Positions 24,477 through 33,033 of a stretch of 36,569 nt of DNA are shown here, in pieces; the first letter of the stretch is position 1, and each line of letters begins with the position of its first letter. The translations under genes and the position numbers were made by a program. Where the stretch lies: NCBI GenBank assembly GCA_002328075.1, contig DCVT01000039.1:1-36569 (forward strand), read 5' to 3'. The notes beneath the pieces are model-generated. The model worked only from the letters and a program-made list of their open reading frames with translations, made no database searches and was not told the DNA's origin. Source of the stretch: Anaerolineales bacterium UBA2181 (GTDB taxonomy: Bacteria; Chloroflexota; Anaerolineae; Promineifilales; UBA4811).

Positions 24477-25592
24477 TCAGATCCGACCGTGCGTCGCAAA
24501 GGCAGCGATCTGGTCCTTGTTCAGCCCTGCGAGTCCGAGCTCCTCAAGCGTGATTGCCTCAGCTCGATAGTTGTAACCCGTATACACGCCCGTGATATCC
24601 ACCATCGCCCTGGTCACCGGGACAGGGACGCCCGCCACCTGAGCCAGTTGCTCCATCGGAATGAACGAGTAGCAGATATCCTCGACCAGCAGGCGTTCGA
24701 TCTCCTCGATCTGGTTCCACTTTTCGGCGTGCGGGTCGGTGACGGACCCATGCAGTTCATAAAGATTCTTGCCCTCGTACTGGTAGATCCTGCGGCAGTC
24801 TTCCGGCCAGGTTATGCTCTCGCACCCATAGGCAGCCGCCACACTCATCCGTTCCGCGTCGTGGGCATCGGTGAGGCGGGAGGCGCACATGGACACCTCG
24901 CTGTAAAAGTGAAAAACGCGGGCGCGCTCGAGAAAGAACGCCGCCCGGGGAAGAGCCACCTGCACGTGAACGCCAGGATTGCCCGGCCAGAGATTGAGCT
25001 CTATCACGTTCCTGCAGGGCTGGGTATGTGGATAGACCCGGCGGACGAGATCGAGCGCAACCTCATTGCCACAAGCCGGCCAAGCTGCAAGGTGCAGTTC
25101 CCGCTTGTAGTTGCTGATCTCGACCTCGGCCGGAGCGGTTTTGCCGGCCAGGTAAGGCATGATGTTCATCTCGGCAAAGACAAAGCGGTCGAAAACGCCG
25201 GCGTCCTTGAGTAGCTGTCTAAATCGCAGAGCCGCCCAATAGCTGGTGGTGACAACCACCACCTGACCGGGGCTTAGATGGGGAACAAGATGGTTGAGGA
25301 AAGGACCCACCGCCATGGCCGGAACATTGATAAAGATCAGCTCACTGCCTGCCAGGGCCTCAACGGGATCGTCGGTGATGGCGTTCAGCTTGGCCAATCC
25401 AGTTTTCCCGGAGAAGGTGCGACCGGTCAACTGGATTCCGCCCAACTCCCGGATGGGGTCGAGATTGGCTCGCAGCTCAGGTACTTCGTACAGGTTGACC
25501 CGGCAACCCAGAAAGGCCAAATCGGCAGCCATGGCCAGGCCACCACTGCCGCCGCCACATACTGTCACGTTCGGATACTTTTCCACAGTCAT
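24477..25592 (-). CDS. NAD/NADP octopine/nopaline dehydrogenase family protein, copy 2
   Basis: 371 residues. The Rossmann motif is NVTVCGGGSGGLAMAADLAF, followed by ELIFINVPAMAVGPFLNHLV and VVTTSYWAALRFRQLL. The C-terminal dehydrogenase domain carries ELNLWPGNPGVHVQVALPRA and SFIPMEQLAQVAGVPVPVTR. It parallels copy 1 along its whole length but is clearly diverged, so the two may act on different substrates or as a heteromer. The start is uncertain: ATG 25592 is very close to GGGAGAGG, and the GTG two codons later has better spacing. Role as for copy 1: NAD(P)-linked reaction at a secondary amine (family-based). Confidence 0.8.
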   Translation of the reverse strand: MTVEKYPNVTVCGGGSGGLAMAADLAFLGCRVNLYEVPELRANLDPIRELGGIQLTGRTFSGKTGLAKLNAITDDPVEALAGSELIFINVPAMAVGPFLNHLVPHLSPGQVVVVTTSYWAALRFRQLLKDAGVFDRFVFAEMNIMPYLAGKTAPAEVEISNYKRELHLAAWPACGNEVALDLVRRVYPHTQPCRNVIELNLWPGNPGVHVQVALPRAAFFLERARVFHFYSEVSMCASRLTDAHDAERMSVAAAYGCESITWPEDCRRIYQYEGKNLYELHGSVTDPHAEKWNQIEEIERLLVEDICYSFIPMEQLAQVAGVPVPVTRAMVDITGVYTGYNYRAEAITLEELGLAGLNKDQIAAFATHGRI

Positions 25593-25659
25593 TCCTCTCC
25601 CATGCATACAATCGCTCACGGATGGTGGGTGACATGCGCCAACCATCCACAATGGTTCG

Positions 25660-26607
25660 TCAATCTGCCAGCCGAATACGCGGATTCAGCACGCCGTACA
25701 AGATGTCAGCCACCAGGTTTGAGAAGCTATAGATGGTCACAATGACCATGCTGACCGCCTGGACGAGGATGAGGTCCCGCCGCTGGATACCATAGACCAG
25801 CAATCGCCCCAGTCCCGGATAGCCGTAAACCGACTCGGTCACGATCAGGCCGCCAATGAGCCAGCCAATCCCCATGGCCACTACCGTGACCGTGGGCAGC
25901 AAGGAGTTGCGGAGCACGTGTTTTAGCAGGACCTGCCGCCGCGGAAGACCCTTGAGCTCAGCGGCCCGAACATAGTCGGCTCGCAGGACATTGATGGTGC
26001 TGGCCCTTGTCATGCGGGCGATGTAACCCAGGCTGGTCAGGCTCACGGTAATGGCCGGCAGAATCAGGTACTTGAACGCTTCGCGCAGCGGTGTGTCTGG
26101 ATCGATAGACGAGTTGGCAGGCAGCAACCGCCACGAAATCGCCACAAAAGCGATCAGCACCAGCCCGGTGACGAACTCGGGCAGCCCCACCAGTGCCATC
26201 GACAAACCCGAGATAGCCTGGTCGACGGGACCTTCCCGATTGAGAGCGGCGACCACCCCCAACAAGATGCCCAGCGGCACGTAGATTCCCAGGGATAGGG
26301 CTGCCAGTTTCAGCGAGTTGCCAAGTCGCTGCAACACCATCCCGCGCACCTCCAGACGATTGACCAGCGAGACCCCCCAATCGCCAGTGAGAAAGTGGAT
26401 CAGCCAGTCGAGGTACTGAACGTGAGCGGGTCGGTTGAGGCCCAGCTCCTCGCGTAGGTTCTCAACCGCCTGGTCGGTGGCGAATTGTCCCAACATCACC
26501 CTCGCCACGTCACCGGGCATCATCCGCGTCGCCACAAAGATGACCAGGGACGCTGCGATTATCGTCAGAAGAATGAATGCGAAGCGACGCACGAGGTAGG
26601 TCGTCAC
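25660..26607 (-). CDS. Dipeptide/nickel-type ABC permease (DppB family)
   Basis: A 315-residue inner-membrane permease. The N-terminal helix RRFAFILLTIIAASLVIFVA is followed by the DppB-type MMPGDVARVMLGQ and ENLREELGLNRPAHVQYLDW. The ATPase-docking EAA loop is RADYVRAAELKGLPRRQVLL, then KHVLRNSLLPTVTVV; the family's terminal helices end in VLNPRIRLAD. ATG 26607 overlaps the ATPase stop (ATGA). It forms the pore with the DppC-type protein and is powered by the fused ATPase; cargo is delivered by the lipoprotein at 29839-31452. Family 5 importers carry peptides, nickel chelates, opines and other compounds. Confidence 0.9.
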   Translation of the reverse strand: MTTYLVRRFAFILLTIIAASLVIFVATRMMPGDVARVMLGQFATDQAVENLREELGLNRPAHVQYLDWLIHFLTGDWGVSLVNRLEVRGMVLQRLGNSLKLAALSLGIYVPLGILLGVVAALNREGPVDQAISGLSMALVGLPEFVTGLVLIAFVAISWRLLPANSSIDPDTPLREAFKYLILPAITVSLTSLGYIARMTRASTINVLRADYVRAAELKGLPRRQVLLKHVLRNSLLPTVTVVAMGIGWLIGGLIVTESVYGYPGLGRLLVYGIQRRDLILVQAVSMVIVTIYSFSNLVADILYGVLNPRIRLAD

Positions 26608-28730
26608 CGCTCCCCCTCCTTCCCGCCGGGTGCGGGACGTTCCACCCGCAATAGGTGGCGTTGCAGGTCACACAACTCGTCCACCGGGATGTGGCAGCAT
26701 ATGGAATGGTAGCGGGCCACATTCTGCCAGGCCGGCTCTTCTGTCTCACAGACGGCGCCAATCTTGTGCGGGCAGCGGGTGTGAAAGCGACAGCCCGGTG
26801 GAATATGAACGGCACTGGGCACACTGCCCAGCAGCCGAATACGCTTCTGCCGCACATCGGGGTCGGGAATGGGCAAGGCGGAAAGCAGCGCCTCGGTGTA
26901 CGGGTGAAAAGGTGGTGAAAATACTTCTTCCGCCGGGCCCACCTCCCAGAGGCGACCCAGATAGACCACTGCAATCCAATCCGAGACATGGCGCACGGCT
27001 GCCAGGTCGTGGGAGATAAAGAGGTACGAGGTTCCCTGGGCTCCCTGCAGCCTCACCAACAGGTTCATCAGCGAAGCCTGCACCGAGACGTCCAGGGACG
27101 AAATGGGCTCATCGCAGATCATCAGGGTCGGGTTAGCAGCCAGGGCCCGGGCAATGGCAACTCGCTGCTTTTCACCGCCACTCAATTCGTGCGGCAACCG
27201 ATCAGCGTACGCCTCAGGCAGGTTGACCGCCCGCAGGAGATCGCGCACACGCTGCCCGACCTGGTTGCGCGGGGTATCGCCCAGCATGATGAGCGGGCGT
27301 CCGATGCACGCCCCCACCGAGAGCTGCGGGTTCAACGAAGCATCTGGATTCTGGAAGACCATCTGTATCTTTCGCAGCACCGACAGAGGCCGATGGGCGA
27401 CGGAATAGGCCAGTGGCTCCCCCTCGAGAATCATCTCGCCACAACTGGCCTCCACCAGCCCGGCCACACAGCGAGCAAAGGTGGTCTTGCCGCAGCCGCT
27501 CTCGCCGACAATCCCCATCGTATGTCCTTTGCGGACCCGAATGGAGATGTCATCCACCGCCCTAAGCTCCGAAGGCCCCCGTCGCCAGAGGGCGGCGACT
27601 CCCATACCTCTGAGCTTGAAATGCTTCGCCACATTTCGCGCATCCAGCACCAATGACCCCTCGGGAGTCTCGCCCCGCTCTATCTCGCTCTGAGGCGCCG
27701 CAAAGAGGTCAGGCAAGCGCGGCACCGCCTGCCAGCGCCGGCAGGCGGTCAGATGCCCCGGCTCTGCCTCGACCTGAGTCGGGTGTTCCAGCCGACAGGC
27801 ATCCTCCGCCATGGGACACCGCGGAGCAAAGATGCAACCGCTGGGCAACCCGTCGAGGGGTGGAATACTGCCCGGGATCGTGTTGAGCTCAACATCATGC
27901 TTGCTGATATCGACGCGCGGCACGCAGCCCAACAACCCCAGCGTGTAGGGGTGCAGCTTGCGTTTGAATACATCCGGCACGGCGCCCTCTTCCATGAGTT
28001 CGCCGGCATACAGCACGCCGACCCGGGTGGCGATGCGTGCCACTACGCCCAGATTATGGGTGATATAGAGCACGGCTGTCTGGTACTGCTCCAGGAGATC
28101 GTGTACCAGGTCCAGGATAACCGCCTCGGTCGTCACGTCCAGCGCCGTGGTTGGCTCATCCATGATGAGAAGCTGTGGATTGGTCGTCAGCGCAGTCGCG
28201 ATCAGGACGCGCTGCAACATCCCACCGCTCAATTGGTGGGCATAGCGCCCGGCAACTGCCTCTGGATCGGACATCCCCACCTGGTTCAGCATCTGGAGCG
28301 CCTTTTCTCTGGCCTGGCGGCGGTCCATACCCAGGTGTACGCGGGCCACTTCGGCGATCTGCTCCCCGATCGGAATAGAGGGGTTGACCGCGGCCGATGG
28401 GTCCTGATGCACCATGGTGATCTGGGAGCCCCAGACGCGGCGCATCTGAACCGGCGACAGACCCATCAAGTCGAGTTTGTTCAGCAAGACGGACCCGCCA
28501 CTGACGGCGCCGTTGGCGGGAAGATAGCGCACCACGGCACGCGCCACAGTGGTCTTGCCCGATCCGGACTCGCCTACCAGCCCATAAATCTCGCCCTGGC
28601 CGATCCGGAGCGACACGTGCCGAACGGCGGGGAGTGGACCTTTCTCCGTGTTGTACACCACGGACAGGTCGGTGACTTGGAGGACCGGCTCGGTGCTCTG
28701 GGAAGGTGGTGCCACTCCATTGCTCATCAT
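26604..28730 (-). CDS. Fused DppD-DppF ABC ATPase
   Basis: 708 residues carrying two ATPase domains that are separate proteins in many importers. Domain 1 has GLVGESGSGKTTVARAV (about residue 52), signature LSGGMLQRVLIATAL and LLIMDEPTTALD, then the oligo_HPY tail with cysteines (IFAPRCPMAEDAC). Domain 2 has GIVGESGCGKTTFARCVAG (about 405), LSGGEKQRVAIARAL, MICDEPISSLDVSVQ and a second tail (RFHTRCPHKIGAVC). Both sites look complete, so one polypeptide could power the permease pair. ATG 28730 overlaps the permease stop. The last codons (VERPAPGGKEGER) come from a copy of the palindromic repeat, extending the C-terminus. Confidence 0.92.
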   Translation of the reverse strand: MMSNGVAPPSQSTEPVLQVTDLSVVYNTEKGPLPAVRHVSLRIGQGEIYGLVGESGSGKTTVARAVVRYLPANGAVSGGSVLLNKLDLMGLSPVQMRRVWGSQITMVHQDPSAAVNPSIPIGEQIAEVARVHLGMDRRQAREKALQMLNQVGMSDPEAVAGRYAHQLSGGMLQRVLIATALTTNPQLLIMDEPTTALDVTTEAVILDLVHDLLEQYQTAVLYITHNLGVVARIATRVGVLYAGELMEEGAVPDVFKRKLHPYTLGLLGCVPRVDISKHDVELNTIPGSIPPLDGLPSGCIFAPRCPMAEDACRLEHPTQVEAEPGHLTACRRWQAVPRLPDLFAAPQSEIERGETPEGSLVLDARNVAKHFKLRGMGVAALWRRGPSELRAVDDISIRVRKGHTMGIVGESGCGKTTFARCVAGLVEASCGEMILEGEPLAYSVAHRPLSVLRKIQMVFQNPDASLNPQLSVGACIGRPLIMLGDTPRNQVGQRVRDLLRAVNLPEAYADRLPHELSGGEKQRVAIARALAANPTLMICDEPISSLDVSVQASLMNLLVRLQGAQGTSYLFISHDLAAVRHVSDWIAVVYLGRLWEVGPAEEVFSPPFHPYTEALLSALPIPDPDVRQKRIRLLGSVPSAVHIPPGCRFHTRCPHKIGAVCETEEPAWQNVARYHSICCHIPVDELCDLQRHLLRVERPAPGGKEGER
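26622..26649. repeat. Palindromic repeat copy at the ATPase gene 3' end
   Basis: CCCGCCGGGTGCGGGACGTT followed by CC: right-arm core GCGGGACGTTCC at 26632-26643 with an inverted CCCGC at its left. Read on the minus strand it encodes VERPAPGG at the C-terminus of the fused ATPase. Confidence 0.6.
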
Positions 28731-29686
28731 AGTTGACTCGCCCCCCCAGGTAGAAGCATTCGACGCAGGCCATCGCTAGCAAAGCCAACACCGACGACGA
28801 GTAACGCCACAGCGCCGGCCGGAAATAGCAGCACCCAGGGCGCCTGGGCAAACCAGGTGCGCGCCTCGCCCACCATCAGGCCCCAGTCTGGAGTCGGGGG
28901 CTGTACCCCCAGGCCCAGGAATCCCAACGACGCCACCAGAAAGATGGCATAGGAGAAGCGCATCGAGGCTTCCACGGCCAAGGGAGGCAGGACGCTGGGC
29001 AGAATCTCACGGAACATGATGTAATGGCTGCGCTCGCCTCGCAGCCTGGCCGCCTCGACGAACTCGCGCGTCTTGAGGTCAAGCACCACACTTCGCACGA
29101 CCCGGGCCACCATGGGAATATAGAGAAAGCCCACGACGAGGATCACGTTGGCTCGGGACGGCCCGACAGTGCCCAGGATGACCATGGCGAGCAGCAGGGG
29201 TGGAATCGAGAGAAGCACATCCATCAGGCGCATGATGACTTCGTCAAGGAGCCCGCCAAAATAACCCGACACGAGACCGAGGGTCAGCCCCATCAGAACG
29301 GCTATCAGTGCGCCCGAGCCGGCCACCACCAGCACGTGCCGGCTGCCCACCAGAACACGGCTGAAGATATCCCGCCCGTACTGGTCGGTGCCAAACCAGT
29401 GCTGGCCGGATGGAGCGTGCAAACGATTCGAAATCGCCTGCGCCGCATAGCCGTATGGCGCCACCAGCGGCCCGACCACCGCCATCACCACGAAGAAAAG
29501 CATGATGCCGAAACCCATTACGGCGGCAGGCTGGCGCCTGCCCGCTAATCGCGGGAGGTTCCGCCCCGCTGTTCGCGGGACGTTCCGCAATCGCGACCAA
29601 ACGGCCGTCGCTCTACTCGCGGGACGTTCCACAATGGGGGATGACGACCCGCGCTTCGAATGTGTACGACCTTCTTTTGGCTCCAT
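28727..29686 (-). CDS. Dipeptide/nickel-type ABC permease (DppC family)
   Basis: 319 residues from ATG 29686 (GGGAGG 5 bases upstream). Residues about 1-55 are a long, Arg/Pro-rich cytoplasmic leader with VERPASRATAV, LRNVPRTAGRNLPRLAGRRQ, built from three copies of the palindromic repeat. The first helix follows (FGIMLFFVVMAVVGPLVAPY), then the DppC-type HWFGTDQYGRDIFSRVLVGS, then the EAA loop (REFVEAARLRGERSHYIMFR, EILPSVLPPL). It pairs with the DppB-type permease. The leader is longer than usual for the family and lies before the first membrane segment, so it probably does not disturb transport. Confidence 0.9.
   Translation of the reverse strand: MEPKEGRTHSKRGSSSPIVERPASRATAVWSRLRNVPRTAGRNLPRLAGRRQPAAVMGFGIMLFFVVMAVVGPLVAPYGYAAQAISNRLHAPSGQHWFGTDQYGRDIFSRVLVGSRHVLVVAGSGALIAVLMGLTLGLVSGYFGGLLDEVIMRLMDVLLSIPPLLLAMVILGTVGPSRANVILVVGFLYIPMVARVVRSVVLDLKTREFVEAARLRGERSHYIMFREILPSVLPPLAVEASMRFSYAIFLVASLGFLGLGVQPPTPDWGLMVGEARTWFAQAPWVLLFPAGAVALLVVGVGFASDGLRRMLLPGGASQL
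29541..29633. repeat. Three palindromic repeat copies inside the DppC-type permease gene
   Basis: Cores at 29551-29562 (GCGGGAGGTTCC), 29575-29586 (GCGGGACGTTCC) and 29619-29630 (GCGGGACGTTCC); the first two have a short inverted CCGC before them. All lie in the N-terminal coding part of the permease and keep the frame open. Confidence 0.65.
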
Positions 29687-29732
29687 CTGCACCTCCCGAT
29701 CCGCCGCGACGGGGTGCTCAACCCGAGGCGGC

Positions 29733-29757
29733 TGCCCCCGGCCGGGGGCCGGGGGCA
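29733..29757. terminator. Strong GC hairpin between lipoprotein and permease genes
   Basis: TGCCCCCGGCC-GGG-GGCCGGGGGCA (plus strand) is a perfect 11-bp stem with a 3-base loop. It lies downstream of the lipoprotein stop (29839) and upstream of the permease start (29686). There is no U-run, so it is more likely an mRNA stabiliser or partial attenuator that raises lipoprotein yield than a full terminator. Confidence 0.45.
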
Positions 29758-29808
29758 GGTCGCCAAGGCTGAAGGGATCGGTTCATCGACCCCATCAACC
29801 CCGCAGAT

Positions 29809-29824
29809 GGCGGGACGTTCCGCC
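29809..29824. repeat. Intergenic palindromic repeat copy
   Basis: GGCGGGACGTTCCGCC, the most symmetrical form of the repeat core, lies 15 bases downstream of the lipoprotein stop codon (in transcription direction). It is the only copy in the window clearly outside a gene. Confidence 0.6.
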
Positions 29825-29838
29825 ATTGTCGGGCGCGA

Positions 29839-31452
29839 TCACTTCTCAAAGTAGACGTAACGCAGGTCCAGCGCGGTTCCCAGGCCCATCGTAGGCCTGA
29901 GGCCTGCAAGCTTGGCGTTGACGCCCCAGAGGTTGTCGACGAAAAAGGGCACGACCAGGGGGCCGCGCTCGGCAAAGATCTCCTGGATGCGATGGTAGCC
30001 GGCCGTGCGCTTCGCACGGTCCATCTCCTTGGCGGTCATGGCGGCTATCTCGTCCAATTCCTCGTCACACCAATGGCTCTCGTTCCAGGGCGCTCCGCAG
30101 GTGTAGGCAAGCGCCAGATAGGGTTGCGGGTAAGGCCGGGCGCCCCAGTCGGTGATCCCCAGTTTTACCGTGCTCCACAGCTCCTCGCCGTAATAGACAT
30201 TCGCCGGTATAATCTGGAGGTTGAGCGTCACGCCGATCTCGGCCAACTGCTCCTTCCAGATAGTGGCGATGGCAGGGGCAGGCGATGTCTCCTGCACGCT
30301 CATGTCGATCTCCAAGCCGTTCGGGTAGCCGGCTTCCGCCAGCAGTTGCTTGGCGCTATCCACATCACGCACGGGTTCCTCCAGGTCGAGGTAGAAATCA
30401 CCATAGACGGGCCCAAAGGGGGTGTCCCGACCCGTGACGCCCAGGCCAGAAATCGCACCCTCCAGGATGGCTTTGCGGTCGGTCGCCATCCTGAATGCCT
30501 GCCGCACACGAACGTCGCTAAAGGGCTCTTCGTCAGACCTCATCCGGATCAGCCACGTGGTGTTCGAACGCGAAGAGACGACGTCGGTGTTGGGGTCATC
30601 CTTCAGAACCTGCACGTACTCGGGTGGGAGGTAGAGCACATAGTCTATTTGACCGCCGCGAAGCGCGTCGATCTGTGCTGCCGGATCTCCCAGGAAGATG
30701 AACTCCATTCCGTCCAGGTAAGGAAGCTGGTTACCTTCTTCGTCCTTTAGCCAGTAGTTCGGGTTGCGCTGAAAGACCAGCCGTTCCTCCGGAAGGTAGC
30801 TTTTGATCATGAACGCACCGGTGCCGTTCCACTGAGTGGCAAAATCGGTCCCGTCGGCATCCATGATCAGGCCATGGTAGTCGCCTAGGTCCTTCAAAAA
30901 ATCAGGATTGGTATTGCTCAGGTGGATGACGACGGTGTAGTCGTCGGGCGCTTGGATGTCGGTGATATTCTTGTACATATCAACCGTGGCGGCGCCCACC
31001 TCCGGATCGCGCAGCCGGTCAAAGGTGAACTTGACATCGCGAGAGGTCATCTTCTTGCCGTCGTGAAAGAGGACGCCCTGGCGCAACTTGAACGTCCAGG
31101 CGAGTCCGTCGTCGCTCACTGCCCAGCTCTCCGCGACACTACGGGTGACGTCGGGCTGGTTATCCTCGCCGATGAACACCAGGAAGTCATGCCATATTTT
31201 GCCGACTTCGTCGTCGGCGACTGACGAAAGGAATGCGGGGTCAAGGAAACCGGGCGCATAATAGGCGTGACGCAAGATCCCACCATATTTGTTGCTGGTT
31301 GGCGCTGGTGGAGCCTGGGTGGCCGCCTGGGCTGGGGCTGTCGGCTCAGGCGCTTTGGTCGGTTCGGGCGTCGCGGTGGTGCAGGAGCTCAAGAAAAGCC
31401 CCGCCAGCACCACGATCGAAAGCAGAACATGCATTTTTCTCTCAACAGACAT
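29839..31452 (-). CDS. Family 5 extracellular solute-binding lipoprotein
   Basis: 537 residues from ATG 31452 (GAAGGAG upstream). The signal peptide (MSVERKMHVLLSIVVLAG) ends in a lipobox LFLSSC, so Cys is lipid-anchored outside the membrane. A linker TPEPTKAPEPTAPAQAATQA follows, then the SBP_bac_5 domain: YGGILRHAYYAPGFLDPAFL, TFKLRQGVLFHDGKKMTSRD (typical), YTVVIHLSNTNPDFLKDLG, RQAFRMATDRKAIL. It captures the substrate for the adjacent DppBC/DF importer. Family members bind peptides, glutathione, opines, nickel chelates and plant metabolites; the ligand here is unknown. No palindromic insert is present in this gene. Confidence 0.9.
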   Translation of the reverse strand: MSVERKMHVLLSIVVLAGLFLSSCTTATPEPTKAPEPTAPAQAATQAPPAPTSNKYGGILRHAYYAPGFLDPAFLSSVADDEVGKIWHDFLVFIGEDNQPDVTRSVAESWAVSDDGLAWTFKLRQGVLFHDGKKMTSRDVKFTFDRLRDPEVGAATVDMYKNITDIQAPDDYTVVIHLSNTNPDFLKDLGDYHGLIMDADGTDFATQWNGTGAFMIKSYLPEERLVFQRNPNYWLKDEEGNQLPYLDGMEFIFLGDPAAQIDALRGGQIDYVLYLPPEYVQVLKDDPNTDVVSSRSNTTWLIRMRSDEEPFSDVRVRQAFRMATDRKAILEGAISGLGVTGRDTPFGPVYGDFYLDLEEPVRDVDSAKQLLAEAGYPNGLEIDMSVQETSPAPAIATIWKEQLAEIGVTLNLQIIPANVYYGEELWSTVKLGITDWGARPYPQPYLALAYTCGAPWNESHWCDEELDEIAAMTAKEMDRAKRTAGYHRIQEIFAERGPLVVPFFVDNLWGVNAKLAGLRPTMGLGTALDLRYVYFEK

Positions 31453-31472
31453 GATATTCTCCTTCTTTGTGA

Positions 31473-31571
31473 TCACCTCAAATCAACGATTACTCGGTCA
31501 GCGATGATTCGTTCTCTGAAATCCTCCTCCTTGATCTCCCAAACTTTCTCGGTCAGTTCCGCTTCATTCAT
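31473..31571 (-). CDS. Small hypothetical ORF between PrpD copy 2 and the lipoprotein gene
   Basis: A 32-codon frame from ATG 31571 to TGA 31473-31475 overlaps the PrpD stop by 8 bases (ATGAATGA). It reads MNEAELTEKVWEIKEEDFRE, then RIIADRVIVDLR, an acidic helix followed by a strand. Its stop lies 20 bases before the lipoprotein ATG. The composition is protein-like, but I know no family for it. It could be a translated coupling peptide, or the start of a lost gene. Confidence 0.4.
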   Translation of the reverse strand: MNEAELTEKVWEIKEEDFRERIIADRVIVDLR

Positions 31572-33033
31572 GCCGGGCTTCGCCGCCGGTCCATCTGGCA
31601 CCGTTGAACATCCCGTGGAACATACCCGCAGGGGGCGGGACGTTCCGCCCGCGAACAGCGGGAGCGAGCCCACTCGTCCATTCCCGCACGTTGGTTAGCC
31701 GTTCAAAGCGCCACAGCGTTTCCAAAACCGGCTGGACGTCGGTCTCGGGCAGCACGGTGGCTGCCAGCCACTCGAACTTGTGCGACATCCGCTCCTGATC
31801 CCAGCCAGACGGCGGAAAACTCAGGCCGCTATCAACCAGGCCAGAGTCAACCTCCCGGCCGTCTGCCAGCGTGATGACCACCCGGCCAGCAAAGCGGCCT
31901 CGCGGGTCGCCCTGCTCAAAAAGCTCGCGCAGGTGCTCGAGCTCCCGCGTCTCAACCACCTCCACCTTTTGCGCCAGCGATCGGATCCGGGGGTCAGCGA
32001 GACGCTCCTCCAGCATCTGCGCCGGGCCGACCTCACCGTCCAGGAGCATCGCCGCCAGGGGCCAGGCCTCGTTGAACTGCGCTTCCTCGGTCGTTGTTGG
32101 GAGGCCCTTCGGCAGGCTCGCGGTGCCATGGTTGCCCTCGACCCGGATGTGGACGATCTCGTCCAGTGGAATGCGGTACTGCTCCACCAAGCGCTGGGCG
32201 CCGAGGACGCCGGCATGGGCCCAGCCGCAGAAAGCGAGGCCCTCCGATTTCCATGCCACGCCATCGGCCATCAGAAAGTGCTCGCCGATGTCCCTGCCCC
32301 ACTCCTGGAATTCATTCCCGCCGGTGGCGGGACGTTCCGCCAAGGTGAGGATACCCGGAATGCCCGTAAAGCCGCGCCGCGCCAGCCCGGCCGAGATAAC
32401 GCCGGTCATCGCTGCCCAGGGGACCCCGTGCTTAACCATGGCCGGATGGTCGACATCCCGCATCATGGGAATGTTGGGCGCATGGTATTCGGCGATGCCC
32501 AGCGCGTGCGCCGCCTGCGCAGGCAAAAGGTGCATGAGGTGAGCCGCCACCGCCGCACAGGCAACCGATCCCCAGGAGCCGCAGCCCTGGTAGACCGACC
32601 GCGATGCATGCCAGCAGCGACCGACGCGATGGGCCACCTCATAGCCCACCACCATGCCCGCCAGCATCTCGGCGCCGCTCAGCCCCTCTGCTTCAGCCAC
32701 CGCCAACGCAGTGGGAAAGATCTGAGCGCCAGCGTGGCCGTACGCGTAGCGAGCGCTGTCATCGATGTCGATGGCGTTCGAGGCGCAGCCGTTGGCGAAC
32801 GCAGCACCGACGGGTGAGGCGCGTCTGCCGTGCAGGAGAATCGTCGCCTCCTCACCCGGCCAGGTTGCGGCTGCATAGTCGGCCCCGATCTGGCTGACCC
32901 GCGTAACCGTGCCGGCCAGGGTGGCGCCAGCACTATCCACCAGGCACATTCGCGCCGTGCGTCTCACCGGTTCTGGAACGTCCTCCCAGACAAGGTCATG
33001 GATGAACTGTGCGGTTCGCTCCTGCGCGTTCAA
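31564..33033 (-). CDS. MmgE/PrpD family protein, copy 2, with in-frame repeat insertions
   Basis: 489 residues. The family core is clear: ARMCLVDSAGATLAGTVTRV, FANGCASNAIDIDDSARYAY, HAGAQIFPTALAVAEAEGLS, LGIAEYHAPNIPMMRD, GFTGIPGILTLAERPATGGN. The last segment holds an extra 6-8 residues (ERPATGGN) relative to copy 1 (ILGFDRYREW), encoded by the palindromic repeat. A second insertion extends the C-terminus (RGRNVPPPAGMFHGMFNGAR). The start is TTG 33033, overlapping the methyltransferase stop (TTGA) with AAAGG upstream. Likely a hydratase, dehydratase or lyase acting on a carboxylic acid from the substrate; specificity is unknown. Confidence 0.83.
   Translation of the reverse strand: MNAQERTAQFIHDLVWEDVPEPVRRTARMCLVDSAGATLAGTVTRVSQIGADYAAATWPGEEATILLHGRRASPVGAAFANGCASNAIDIDDSARYAYGHAGAQIFPTALAVAEAEGLSGAEMLAGMVVGYEVAHRVGRCWHASRSVYQGCGSWGSVACAAVAAHLMHLLPAQAAHALGIAEYHAPNIPMMRDVDHPAMVKHGVPWAAMTGVISAGLARRGFTGIPGILTLAERPATGGNEFQEWGRDIGEHFLMADGVAWKSEGLAFCGWAHAGVLGAQRLVEQYRIPLDEIVHIRVEGNHGTASLPKGLPTTTEEAQFNEAWPLAAMLLDGEVGPAQMLEERLADPRIRSLAQKVEVVETRELEHLRELFEQGDPRGRFAGRVVITLADGREVDSGLVDSGLSFPPSGWDQERMSHKFEWLAATVLPETDVQPVLETLWRFERLTNVREWTSGLAPAVRGRNVPPPAGMFHGMFNGARWTGGEARHE
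31603..31661. repeat. Palindromic repeat cluster at the PrpD copy 2 gene 3' end
   Basis: Two tandem units: a left-arm GTTGAACATCCCG (31603-31615), then GGAACATACCCGC (31617-31629) with GGGCGGGACGTTCCGCCC (31633-31650). A further inverted half (GCGAACAGCGGGA) follows. The minus strand reads RNVPPPAGMFHGMFNG at the protein's C-terminus. Confidence 0.65.
32311..32341. repeat. In-frame palindromic repeat inside PrpD copy 2
   Basis: TTCATTCCCGCC-GGT-GGCGGGACGTTCC then GCC: a 7-bp inner stem (TCCCGCC/GGCGGGA) and the standard right arm. The minus strand reads AERPATGGNE in the middle of the protein, where PrpD copy 1 has no counterpart. Confidence 0.7.

Noticed and set aside
23039..25214. Two overlapping plus-strand frames of more than 300 codons opposite the PrpD and opine-dehydrogenase-like genes
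   Set aside because: Antisense shadows; the minus-strand genes have clear domains, ribosome binding sites and operon spacing.
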